In this document: positions 1 to 7,319 of the stretch, piece by piece
Layout of the letters: every line of letters begins with the position of its first letter
Position numbering within the stretch: the stretch's first letter is position 1
Assembly (NCBI GenBank): GCA_020425515.1
Contig: JAGQRI010000183.1
Coordinates: 1 to 37,667 of the forward strand
Direction of reading: 5' to 3'
Origin: Planctomycetota bacterium
Lineage (GTDB): Bacteria > Planctomycetota > UBA8742 > UBA2392
DNA length: 37,667 nucleotides
The notes under the pieces: generated by a model
What the model saw: only the letters and a program-made list of their open reading frames with translations
Database searches by the model: none
Told to the model about the DNA's origin: nothing
Translations under genes and position numbers: made by a program

Positions 1-136
1 TCAGCGTGCTGCCGCCTTCAAAGAACGCGCTTACGCCGGTGTCGCCGACACGCTGCATCGACGCCATGGAATCCAGCACGAGAAACCCGGAGTCCTCGGT
101 CTCGGTGCTGATGCCGGTTGTCGCGTTCTCGTCCAT
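1..136 (-). CDS. Unknown protein, N-terminal 45 residues only (cut by window edge)
   Basis: A reading frame opens at an ATG at 136 and runs off the left edge. A good Shine-Dalgarno sequence (GTGAGGTC) lies just before the ATG. The visible protein starts MDENATTGIST and is acidic and polar for about 17 residues, then reads FLVLDSMASMQRVGDTG. No signal peptide or membrane segment is seen. It lies 153 bp downstream of the cytochrome b gene on the same strand, so it could belong to the same transcript. I do not recognise the family from this fragment. Confidence 0.55.
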   Translation of the reverse strand, partial: MDENATTGISTETEDSGFLVLDSMASMQRVGDTGVSAFFEGGSTL

Positions 137-289
137 GACCTCACTACTGGCTGGTCCCCTGAGCGCGCCGATTCTAACGCCGCGGTCTGTTTAACCCACG
201 AGACGGAACTCCGTTGTGACGAAAGCTCGCGCCGCAACGCTGCATTGTAGTACGGATTTGCGCCGTGTAATTGCCAAGCGAAGCAAGCG

Positions 290-2155
290 CTAGTCTTCGC
301 CGGCCAGCATGCTGCGGAACGTCCACTCGATGGGTTCATCAAGGTCATCGGCGCCGCTATGGCAGGTTTCGCAGGCTTTGCCCACCGCGGCCGCCTTCTT
401 GCCGACGTCGGCGGGGTCCTTGGCCTTCGCCAGTTCGACCGCCGTCAGGTGCAGGTTTTCGACCCATTTCTTCCACTTGGCCTCGTCGTAAAAGCTGCCG
501 GCGTTCTTCTCGTAGTAGTCCTCCACCAGCCCGGTCAGGCTGATCAGGTCCACGAGCGCCTGTTCGCGCGTGCGGTGTTCCTGTTCCGGGTCGCGATTGT
601 CGGTCAGCGCACCGGCCTCGATCAGGATGTCCTTGATGCGGTATTTCATCTGGTCCATCAGCTTGGTGGTGCTGAGGCGCTTCGGAATCTCGGTGGGCTT
701 CAGAGTCGCCAGTTCATCCTGTTTGAAGAAGAACTCGGACTTCGGCTCGGGGTCTTTCTTCACCGCAGGCACACCGAACACGGGCGGCGGGTCGATGCGG
801 ACTTCCTCTTTGTCGTGTTGCTTGTGGCAGCCCTCGCAGGCTTTGCGGAGCTCCTGGCGGGCCGCCTGCTGTGATTCGGCGTCCGGCGCCCGCAGCAGTT
901 TGCGCGCGGCCGCGGCGCCCTCGTGGGCAAACTTGTCCCAATCGGCCTTCTGGGCGTCCTCGATTTTCTCCGGGTAGTTGCCGACCAGGCTCTCGTGCAG
1001 CAGGGCGATGTCGCGCGCCGGGTTGTGGGCGTCCTCGGGCAAAGGCTCGGCCGAGTTACGCAGCTCCGCGTTGCGCTCGCCCATGGCCGTCATGATGTCC
1101 TCGGGCGAGTAATTGCGGAACCAGCCCTCGTGGTCGGACATGTCCTGGATCAGCGGAACGGCGGCGAAAATCAGGAACATCGCCACGCTCGCGATCAACC
1201 CGATCTGGATCGGCTTGCGCAGGCGTGCGGGCTGGTCGGCGGCTTTCTCGATGAACGGCAAAGCGACTACCGCGGCCGCGCCCAGCAGGGGCGGCAGGAA
1301 CAGGAACAGTATGTGCAGCGCGCCAGGTGGGACGATTTTCAGAATCGCGTACAGCGGCAGCGCGAACCACTCCGGGCGGGCCTCCGGGTACGGCACGCTC
1401 AGGTTGCCCTGCAGCCCCAGCGGCGCGGCCACCAGTACGGAAACCACTGTGACGATCGCCGCCACCGCGCCCGCCACACCGAAGTGCGGTGTGAGCGAGT
1501 TCTCGGTTTCGCCGTCCTTCCACAGCCAGCGCAGCAGGATCACAGTCAACGCGGGAAACACCAGCGCATGCAGCCCGAAGATGCGCGCGAGGGTTGCGCT
1601 GCCGATGCTGTCGCCCCCCTGAACGTGATGGCGCAGCAGCTCACCCAAAACGGGCAACTCGGCCAGGTAGCTGAGACGAATCGCCGTGCCGTGCAGCGCG
1701 TTCTGGTCGGCGGGCAGTGTCTGGCCAGTCAGGCTGAAACCCAGCACCAGCGCCAGCAGCAAGGCCGCCCGCCACCAGCGCCACTGGCCGGGACGCCGAA
1801 ACAGCCCCTTCCACGCCAGGTAGCCCAGGTAGGCGGCGCTCAGGACGATCAGCAGGTTGGATGCATGCCAGTGAATCGCCCGGATCACCGCGCCCAATGC
1901 CCCCGACTGAAACCAGGCCGTCGAGGCGTTGGCGTCTTCCATGCTGGGCACATAAACCACGGCCATGGCAACGCCGGTGCCGGCCAGCAGCGCCAGGCAG
2001 GTCAGGATTGTGGTGACGGCGAACCCGGCGATGGCGTCCTGCTCGATTGCCGGTTTGCGCACGATCTGGGATGTGCCGCGCCGCTCAAGCTCGAGCTTGA
2101 CCTCGGCCAGCAGCTCGTCGTGGATCTGCGTCGAAGATTCCGAGACGCCGCTCAT
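290..2155 (-). CDS. Cytochrome b of a Rieske/cytb complex, fused to a di-heme c-type tail; heme bH ligands absent
   Basis: This 621-residue membrane protein is the quinol-oxidising subunit of a bc-type complex. Residues 40-215 align without gaps to the four-helix core of cytochrome b6 (IRAIH at 91-95, then LTGQTLPADQ at 142-151). The Qo motif PEWF is at 261-264, followed by further helices to about 335. The soluble tail holds two c-heme sites, CEGCH (440-444) and CETCH (595-599), each at the end of a helical segment as in class II c cytochromes. His95 and His196 match the ligands of the p-side heme. The partners expected for the n-side heme are replaced: Tyr at 109 (His95+14) and Trp210/Leu211 (His196+14/+15). 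The start codon overlaps the Rieske stop by 4 bp (ATGA), so the two are translationally coupled. Family identity is secure; the missing-heme reading is an inference from alignment by eye. Confidence 0.93.
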   Translation of the reverse strand: MSGVSESSTQIHDELLAEVKLELERRGTSQIVRKPAIEQDAIAGFAVTTILTCLALLAGTGVAMAVVYVPSMEDANASTAWFQSGALGAVIRAIHWHASNLLIVLSAAYLGYLAWKGLFRRPGQWRWWRAALLLALVLGFSLTGQTLPADQNALHGTAIRLSYLAELPVLGELLRHHVQGGDSIGSATLARIFGLHALVFPALTVILLRWLWKDGETENSLTPHFGVAGAVAAIVTVVSVLVAAPLGLQGNLSVPYPEARPEWFALPLYAILKIVPPGALHILFLFLPPLLGAAAVVALPFIEKAADQPARLRKPIQIGLIASVAMFLIFAAVPLIQDMSDHEGWFRNYSPEDIMTAMGERNAELRNSAEPLPEDAHNPARDIALLHESLVGNYPEKIEDAQKADWDKFAHEGAAAARKLLRAPDAESQQAARQELRKACEGCHKQHDKEEVRIDPPPVFGVPAVKKDPEPKSEFFFKQDELATLKPTEIPKRLSTTKLMDQMKYRIKDILIEAGALTDNRDPEQEHRTREQALVDLISLTGLVEDYYEKNAGSFYDEAKWKKWVENLHLTAVELAKAKDPADVGKKAAAVGKACETCHSGADDLDEPIEWTFRSMLAGED

Positions 2156-2700
2156 GAGCTACCCCGCGGCGTTCGCTCTTCGGAGCCGACCATGAACTCC
2201 TGCCAGTCCACGAACAGCCACGGCTGTCCGCTGTAGTCGGCGATGCTCACGGCCAGGGGGTCCATGTCGCGCGGCGCCGGGCCCTTGGTGACCTTGCCGC
2301 TGACCTCGAACTGCGCGCCGTGGCACGGGCAGGCGAACTTGTCGTCCTTCACTTCGATCGTGCAGCCGGCATGCGGGCAGATCGAGCTCAGTGCAGTAAA
2401 AGAAGAAGCGTCCTCGGAATCGGCCGTGCGGACCACATAAACCAACTGGGTGCGTTTGCGCACGCGCCAGGCGTCGCGCACTGAAAGTGTCAGCTCAACC
2501 GCGAGAGGCTTGTCTTTCTCCAGCGCGCCCAGCTTGATCATGGGAACCAGCGGGCGAGAGCCTTCCGCTACGCTTTCGCCGGGTGTCGGCGGCAGGAACA
2601 CTGAGGCGCTGCCCACGCCGGCCGCGATAACACCGATGCCGCCGATCACGGCAATGCGCAGGAAGTTGCGGCGGTCTTCGGATTCCGGCCCGGAGGTCAT
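2152..2700 (-). CDS. Rieske [2Fe-2S] protein
   Basis: This 182-residue protein is the iron-sulfur subunit that takes electrons from quinol at the Qo site and passes them to cytochrome c. Both cluster motifs are present: CPHAGC (Cys108, His110, with Cys113 for the disulfide) and CPCHG (Cys124, His127, with Cys126 for the disulfide). The N-terminus has a twin-arginine motif (DRRNFLR) before a hydrophobic anchor, as expected for a Tat-exported, membrane-anchored Rieske protein. The canonical CTHLGC is changed to CPHAGC. I chose the ATG at 2700. A TTG at 2709 would add three residues, but neither start has a clear Shine-Dalgarno sequence because a 7-bp repeat array lies immediately upstream. It is the first gene of the Rieske-cytb pair. 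Confidence 0.95.
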   Translation of the reverse strand: MTSGPESEDRRNFLRIAVIGGIGVIAAGVGSASVFLPPTPGESVAEGSRPLVPMIKLGALEKDKPLAVELTLSVRDAWRVRKRTQLVYVVRTADSEDASSFTALSSICPHAGCTIEVKDDKFACPCHGAQFEVSGKVTKGPAPRDMDPLAVSIADYSGQPWLFVDWQEFMVGSEERTPRGSS

Positions 2701-2707
2701 GGTCAGC

Positions 2708-2735
2708 AATGATCAATGATCCATGTCCATTGTTC
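2708..2735. repeat. Heptamer repeat array 1 (AATGATC type)
   Basis: Four 7-bp units in register: AATGATC, AATGATC, CATGTCC, ATTGTTC. The array begins 7 bp upstream of the Rieske ATG and fills the space where a ribosome binding site would be. It is one of four such arrays in this window, each with a different consensus. Confidence 0.7.
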
Positions 2736-2746
2736 AACAGACCAGA

Positions 2747-3232
2747 TCAGGCGCGCACGCCTTTGCCCCAGCAGGCGGCGCAGATGCCGTAAATCTTCTG
2801 GCTGTGGTGGGTTGGGTGGAAGCCGTTTCCCTTGGCGACCTTGTCCTGCAGCTTTTCCATTTCTTCGTTGAAGAACTCGAGAATCTTGCCGCAGTTGGTG
2901 CAGATCAGGTGATCGTGGTGCGGGCGCCCCTCGGACAGCTCGTACACCTTGTAGCTGTCGCCGAACTGGTGTTCTTCCAGAATCTCGGCCTCGACCAGCA
3001 CCGAAAGCGCGCGGTAGACTGTGGCTTTGCTGACCCGCGGGCGCTCATTGCGGAACTGGTCGACCAGGTCGTCGGCCGTAAAGTGCGTTTTGTCCATCTC
3101 GAGGATTTTCTCAAGGATCTTGCGGCGCTGCGTGGTCAGCTTGAGTGACTTCCTTTGCAGAAAGCTCTCAAACTTGCCCAACAGCCCGTCGATGTCGATG
3201 GACGGCGCTTTTCGTGTCGATGAGCGCGCCAT
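2747..3232 (-). CDS. Fur-family metal-dependent transcriptional regulator
   Basis: This 161-residue protein has the Fur/PerR/Zur layout. A winged helix (about 28-90, with LTTQRRKIL and SKATVYRALSVL) is followed by the metal-binding dimerisation part. The latter shows the HHDHLIC segment (105-111) and two CxxC pairs, CTNC (111-114) and CAAC (151-154), the structural zinc site of many family members. It is expected to bind DNA as a dimer and repress iron, zinc or peroxide-response genes; the sequence alone does not say which metal. It lies 20 bp downstream of rbfA and about 46 bp upstream of the Rieske gene on the same strand. A 20-residue basic/Ser-rich extension precedes the usual start. Confidence 0.93.
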   Translation of the reverse strand: MARSSTRKAPSIDIDGLLGKFESFLQRKSLKLTTQRRKILEKILEMDKTHFTADDLVDQFRNERPRVSKATVYRALSVLVEAEILEEHQFGDSYKVYELSEGRPHHDHLICTNCGKILEFFNEEMEKLQDKVAKGNGFHPTHHSQKIYGICAACWGKGVRA

Positions 3233-3252
3233 TCGGTTTCCCGGCCCGTGGT

Positions 3253-3648
3253 TTATTCGTCGTCAGCGGCCGGCGCGTTGCCCTCGCGCCCCTTGGCGTC
3301 GGCCTCCAGCGCCTCATCTATGAGCTTAGACACCTCGACGCCCTTTGCAATCGAGTCATCGAAGATGAATTCGAGATGCGGCGTGGTGCGGATGTCGAGC
3401 CCCTGGGCCACGCGCTTCTGGATGAAGCCGCGGGCGCCCTCAATGAAGCGGGCCGCGGTGCGCTGGTCGGAGTCGCTGCCCATTACGGACCAGTAAACCC
3501 GCGCATGGGAAAGGTCTTTACTGACCTTGACCTGTGTGATGGATATAAGACCCTTCATACGGGGGTCTTTGAGTTCGCTCAGAAACAGTGAAGCAATATC
3601 TTGCCTCAAACGGCTCTGAATTCGTTGAATACGACGAGGATCAGCCAT
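3253..3648 (-). CDS. rbfA: Ribosome-binding factor A
   Basis: This 131-residue protein matches RbfA, which binds the 30S subunit and helps mature the 5' end of 16S rRNA, especially in the cold. Diagnostic stretches are the N-terminal RRIQRIQSRLRQDIA, the DPRMKGLISIT strand with VKVSKDLSHARVYWSV, and the C-terminal LDIRTTPHLEFIFDDS. I chose the ATG at 3648, preceded by GGTAGGGG; a longer in-frame start at 3702 has no such site and adds residues foreign to the family. The C-terminus ends in an acidic/Ala tail. It is normally found beside infB, nusA or truB, which are absent here. It is divergent from the opp operon, with about 100 bp between starts. Confidence 0.95.
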   Translation of the reverse strand: MADPRRIQRIQSRLRQDIASLFLSELKDPRMKGLISITQVKVSKDLSHARVYWSVMGSDSDQRTAARFIEGARGFIQKRVAQGLDIRTTPHLEFIFDDSIAKGVEVSKLIDEALEADAKGREGNAPAADDE

Positions 3649-3749
3649 AAAACCCCTACCATGAATGGGCGCAGTACCTGCGTCCGCAGTAACTGCGATC
3701 ACGGGACCAGCAAACCAAACCCCCGTACATTCGCCAGAGGTGGTGTCCC

Positions 3750-6311
3750 ATGTGGATCAAGCGCTCGTTAGTACTTCTCCCGATCCTGGTGCTTGTCTTC
3801 CTTATCCAGTCGATCTTCTGGGTACCTAGCACCAGCGCTGTTTCGGACAACGAAAGTCGCCTGGACCGCCTGATGCTGTACATGGGCGCGAACCCGGAAG
3901 ACATGGACTCGTGGACATCGACAAAGACTTCAGACTCCACGATTAGTGACTACCTGTACGAAGGCCTGATCAAGATCAACAAAGACTACGAGATGCAGCC
4001 GGGGCTGGCGGACTCAGTGCTCGTCAAACACCAGATCGACGCGCGAGTCCCGGACGATATGACGGTGGAACAGTTCAAGTCCGAACTTGCCGGGATGTTC
4101 GGCGGCAAGCTGAAAGACGTAAAAGTACTCAAGGAAGCTGAGCCCACAGCGCGGTTCGATATCACCACGGGCGAAATGCTCGCAAAAGATGCCCAACCGG
4201 CGGAGGGACAACTGGTCCTCCCGATCCATCAGTCGGCCAAGGTACGTGTTTTGCTGGTGCCTGAACCCAAGCAGAACGAAATCACTTCCGCCATCGAACC
4301 GGATTTCGAGGAACTGCTGGAAAAGCGACTCGGGCGCAAACCATGGGGTTCGATGGATGCGAAGCTCCTGCTGGAACGCGCTAAAGCACTTGTCCCGGAG
4401 GATCGTGTAAAGGAACTCACCGACGAAGTATTGAGCAAGAACATCGAAGAAGCACTGGTCCACGTCGACGTCTCGACCACGAGCCACGCTCCGATTCTGG
4501 AGTTCCACATGCGTAAAGGCGTCTACTGGACGGATGGACCGTTTTTCGACGACAAGGCACATGTCTGGAAGGGAACCTGTAACGGCGAGCCCTGTGGATG
4601 GGTCACAGCCGACAGCGAGCAGGACGCTCTCGCAAAACTCAGGGCCAAAGGCCTTGTCGAGAATCCGGATCAGGCCGAATACACTGCCAGCACCTACGCC
4701 GAGACCTTCGGCAGCGAAGAAGGCGGCTATTGGTGGGGAAAAGGCCCGGAACTGACCTCGCGCGACGTCAAGCTGACCTTCGAATACCTCAAGGACCCGC
4801 GTTTCAACAGCCCGCGGCGTTCCAGCTACCTCAGCATTGAAGAAGTACGCACCTACGACGACGACCCTTACAAGCTGGATGTCGTATACGGCGAATTGTA
4901 CTCACCCGCGTTGGGCGACCTGGCCGGCGACATCCTGCCTTACCACGTCTGGAACACGATGGCCTGGAAGGAAGAAGCCATCCGTCGCGGCAAAGGCCCC
5001 GAGGACGTCGGCCAGACCCATGCGGTTTACGACCCGATGCTGCAACTGCCTTCACGCGAACGTGAGTTCGGCCGTCGGCCGTCCACCCTTGGTTACATGG
5101 TAATTGAACCACTGAACGGCGACACGCTGCCGTTGTGGGAAAACGGCAAGCGCTGCCGCCTGCGTCGCAACGAGTTCTACTGGGACCGCAAGCCGGAATA
5201 CCAGTTCATTGACTACTACATCTTCGACCCCAATCTCGGGCGCGAAACGGCCGAGGTCGTGTTCAACACCGGCGGTCTCGACATCTACAGTCCGCGCGAC
5301 TTTCAGGTGAAGCGCTATGAGGAACAGACGGAAAAGTACACCGTCATCAAACGCCAGCCGAACCAGTACGAGTACCTGGGTTTCAATTGCAGCAAACCGC
5401 AACTTGCCGATAAACGCGTACGCATGGCGCTCTCCATGGCCATCGACGTTGAGCAAATTCTGAAATACGTCGTTTACGATCAAGGAACGCGCATCAACGG
5501 GCCGGGCTACCCCGTGCTTCCGTGGTACGACCAGGACTTCATGATCGAACATACCTGGCTTACCGACACCAAGGACGCCGACGGAAACGTCGTCCACCGC
5601 AAGGGGAAGACTGAGAAGATCAAGTACCTGCCTTACGACCCTGACGAAGCGAAGGCCATCCTGCTCCAGGCCGGCTATGAGGACGTAAACGGCAAGCTGG
5701 TCAAGGATGGCAAGCCCCTGCGCCTGGAGTTCATCAACTCAACGGGCGGCGGCGCACGCAAGAACACCGCGCTGCTGGCCAAGGACAACTGGCAGAAACT
5801 CGGAGTGGATGTCGACTACCGCGAGTACGAGTGGAACGTCTTCATCCAGCAGTACATCATGGCGCTCAAATTCGACGTCTGCATGCTGGGCTGGAGCGGA
5901 GGCATCGATTTCGACATGCGCCAACTGTGGAAGTCGGACCAGTGGCCCACGGCCGGCGGGCTCAACCTCGCGGCGTATTCCAACCCCGAAGCCGACAAGT
6001 TGATGGAAGAGATCATTAAGGTGTACGACTACGACACACAGGTGAAAATGAGCCACAAGATTTTCGACCTGATCGCCCAGGATTTCCCCTACGTCTTCCT
6101 GTATTCGCCGCTTTCCACCACTGTGATGGACAACCGCATCATCTGGCGCAAGAAAGTTGGCGTCGGCCCTGACGGCGAGCCTCTGCTAGAAGACCGACCG
6201 GTAAACAACGACTACGTCAAGAACGCCCGTGCCAACCTGAAGTACTTCCTCGGCCAACTGAAGCGCGTGGAAGAAGCACCCGAGTGGAAGCCCGAGGATT
6301 ACAAGAGGTAA
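3750..6311 (+). CDS. Peptide-type ABC transporter substrate-binding protein (SBP family 5), enlarged
   Basis: This 853-residue protein is an extracytoplasmic solute receptor of the OppA/DppA class, feeding peptides or similar solutes to the two permeases encoded downstream. It has an uncleaved-looking N-terminal hydrophobic segment (about 6-27), then the family core: YLYEGLIKI, FHMRKGVYWTDG, LTSRDVKLTFEYLKDPRF, GYMVIEP and later RVRMALSMAIDVEQI. Usual family length is about 500-600. The excess lies in an insert of about 130-150 residues before FHMRKGVYW and another of about 75 residues (Trp/Gly-rich) after WTDG. A Shine-Dalgarno GAGGTGG precedes the ATG. The downstream permease gene starts 3 bp after the stop, so these form an operon. 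Base composition is somewhat lower in GC than the flanking genes. Confidence 0.92.
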   Translation: MWIKRSLVLLPILVLVFLIQSIFWVPSTSAVSDNESRLDRLMLYMGANPEDMDSWTSTKTSDSTISDYLYEGLIKINKDYEMQPGLADSVLVKHQIDARVPDDMTVEQFKSELAGMFGGKLKDVKVLKEAEPTARFDITTGEMLAKDAQPAEGQLVLPIHQSAKVRVLLVPEPKQNEITSAIEPDFEELLEKRLGRKPWGSMDAKLLLERAKALVPEDRVKELTDEVLSKNIEEALVHVDVSTTSHAPILEFHMRKGVYWTDGPFFDDKAHVWKGTCNGEPCGWVTADSEQDALAKLRAKGLVENPDQAEYTASTYAETFGSEEGGYWWGKGPELTSRDVKLTFEYLKDPRFNSPRRSSYLSIEEVRTYDDDPYKLDVVYGELYSPALGDLAGDILPYHVWNTMAWKEEAIRRGKGPEDVGQTHAVYDPMLQLPSREREFGRRPSTLGYMVIEPLNGDTLPLWENGKRCRLRRNEFYWDRKPEYQFIDYYIFDPNLGRETAEVVFNTGGLDIYSPRDFQVKRYEEQTEKYTVIKRQPNQYEYLGFNCSKPQLADKRVRMALSMAIDVEQILKYVVYDQGTRINGPGYPVLPWYDQDFMIEHTWLTDTKDADGNVVHRKGKTEKIKYLPYDPDEAKAILLQAGYEDVNGKLVKDGKPLRLEFINSTGGGARKNTALLAKDNWQKLGVDVDYREYEWNVFIQQYIMALKFDVCMLGWSGGIDFDMRQLWKSDQWPTAGGLNLAAYSNPEADKLMEEIIKVYDYDTQVKMSHKIFDLIAQDFPYVFLYSPLSTTVMDNRIIWRKKVGVGPDGEPLLEDRPVNNDYVKNARANLKYFLGQLKRVEEAPEWKPEDYKR

Positions 6312-6314
6312 AGG

Positions 6315-7310
6315 ATGCTCACGTACATAGTGCGACGCCTGTTTCAGATGGCGCTGACGTTGTTTATCGTCAGCGTAATCAGCTTCCTGATTGTCGCGCT
6401 CGCGCCGGGCGATCCGCTGGCGTCGCAGCTTGACCCGAAGAAGAAAGACGCCGACCTCGAGCGCCGCCGCGACGAAATCGGCTACGACGACCCGGTCGTC
6501 AAGAAGTACCTCGATTTCTACGGCAAGTTCTTCCAGGATCTCGGCGCCGTCATCTACGCCGACGACGGCTATGCGTGGAAGCTCAACAGCGAAACGGCGA
6601 AAGAGCCCGTGCTGCCCACCATGTGGCGCAAAGCCGGCGTGACCCTGCCTCTCGTCCTCGTAACCACGTTGGTTGTGTGGTGCCTGTCGTTCCCGGTTGG
6701 CATCTATTCGGCACTAAGACGAAACACGTTCAAGGACCGCGCCATCACCGTGATCAGCTACACGCTGATTGCGTTCCCGGGTTTCTGGATAGCCCTGTTG
6801 ATCATCGGGTTCATAACGAAGACCCTCGGGATACCGATAGTCTCACCCGAGACTATCGGTGTGGAGCTTGAAGGCCCGCGCGAGTTTTTCGACCGAACTT
6901 GGCACGTGGCGATTCCCGCAATTGTTGCGTCGCTCACCGGTGTCGCCGTGCTCACCCGCTACGTAAAAGGTCAGATGCTTGAGGTTATGGATCAGGACTA
7001 TATCCGTACCGCCAAGGCCAAGGGGCTGGATGCTGACACGGTCTACTACAAGCACGCCTTGCGGCCTGCGTCGTTGCCTTTCGTGACGATGTTGGCAGGC
7101 CTCCTGCCGAGCCTTTTCGGTGGCTCGGTGGTTTTTGAAGCTATCTATGCCTGGCCTGGCCTCGGCCGCTGGTTCCTGGAAGCGGTCTTCACACGGGACA
7201 TCTACATCGTCATGACGAACCTGTTTGTCGGCTCCGCGTTGACCCTGATCGGCATCCTGATCTCGGACCTCATGCTTAGTGTCGTGGACCCTCGCGTCCG
7301 CCTGTCGTAG
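6315..7310 (+). CDS. ABC transporter permease, OppB/DppB type
   Basis: This 331-residue inner-membrane protein is the first permease of a peptide-type importer. It starts with the family signature MLTYIVRRLFQMALTLF, followed by SFLIVALAPGDPL. The cytoplasmic EAA loop reads DYIRTAKAKGLDADTVYYKHALRPA, the site that docks the ATPase. Six transmembrane segments can be traced. An extracytoplasmic segment of about 65 charged residues after GDPL is within the range of the family. It starts 3 bp after the binding-protein stop and is followed 9 bp later by the second permease. No ATPase (OppD/OppF) is encoded nearby. Confidence 0.95.
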   Translation: MLTYIVRRLFQMALTLFIVSVISFLIVALAPGDPLASQLDPKKKDADLERRRDEIGYDDPVVKKYLDFYGKFFQDLGAVIYADDGYAWKLNSETAKEPVLPTMWRKAGVTLPLVLVTTLVVWCLSFPVGIYSALRRNTFKDRAITVISYTLIAFPGFWIALLIIGFITKTLGIPIVSPETIGVELEGPREFFDRTWHVAIPAIVASLTGVAVLTRYVKGQMLEVMDQDYIRTAKAKGLDADTVYYKHALRPASLPFVTMLAGLLPSLFGGSVVFEAIYAWPGLGRWFLEAVFTRDIYIVMTNLFVGSALTLIGILISDLMLSVVDPRVRLS

Positions 7311-7319
7311 GAATTCGGA

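Noticed and set aside
923-2236. 437-residue open frame on the plus strand
   Set aside because: It is antisense to the cytochrome b and Rieske genes, rich in Arg/Gln/Val as expected from reading a GC-rich gene backward, and has no recognisable domain.
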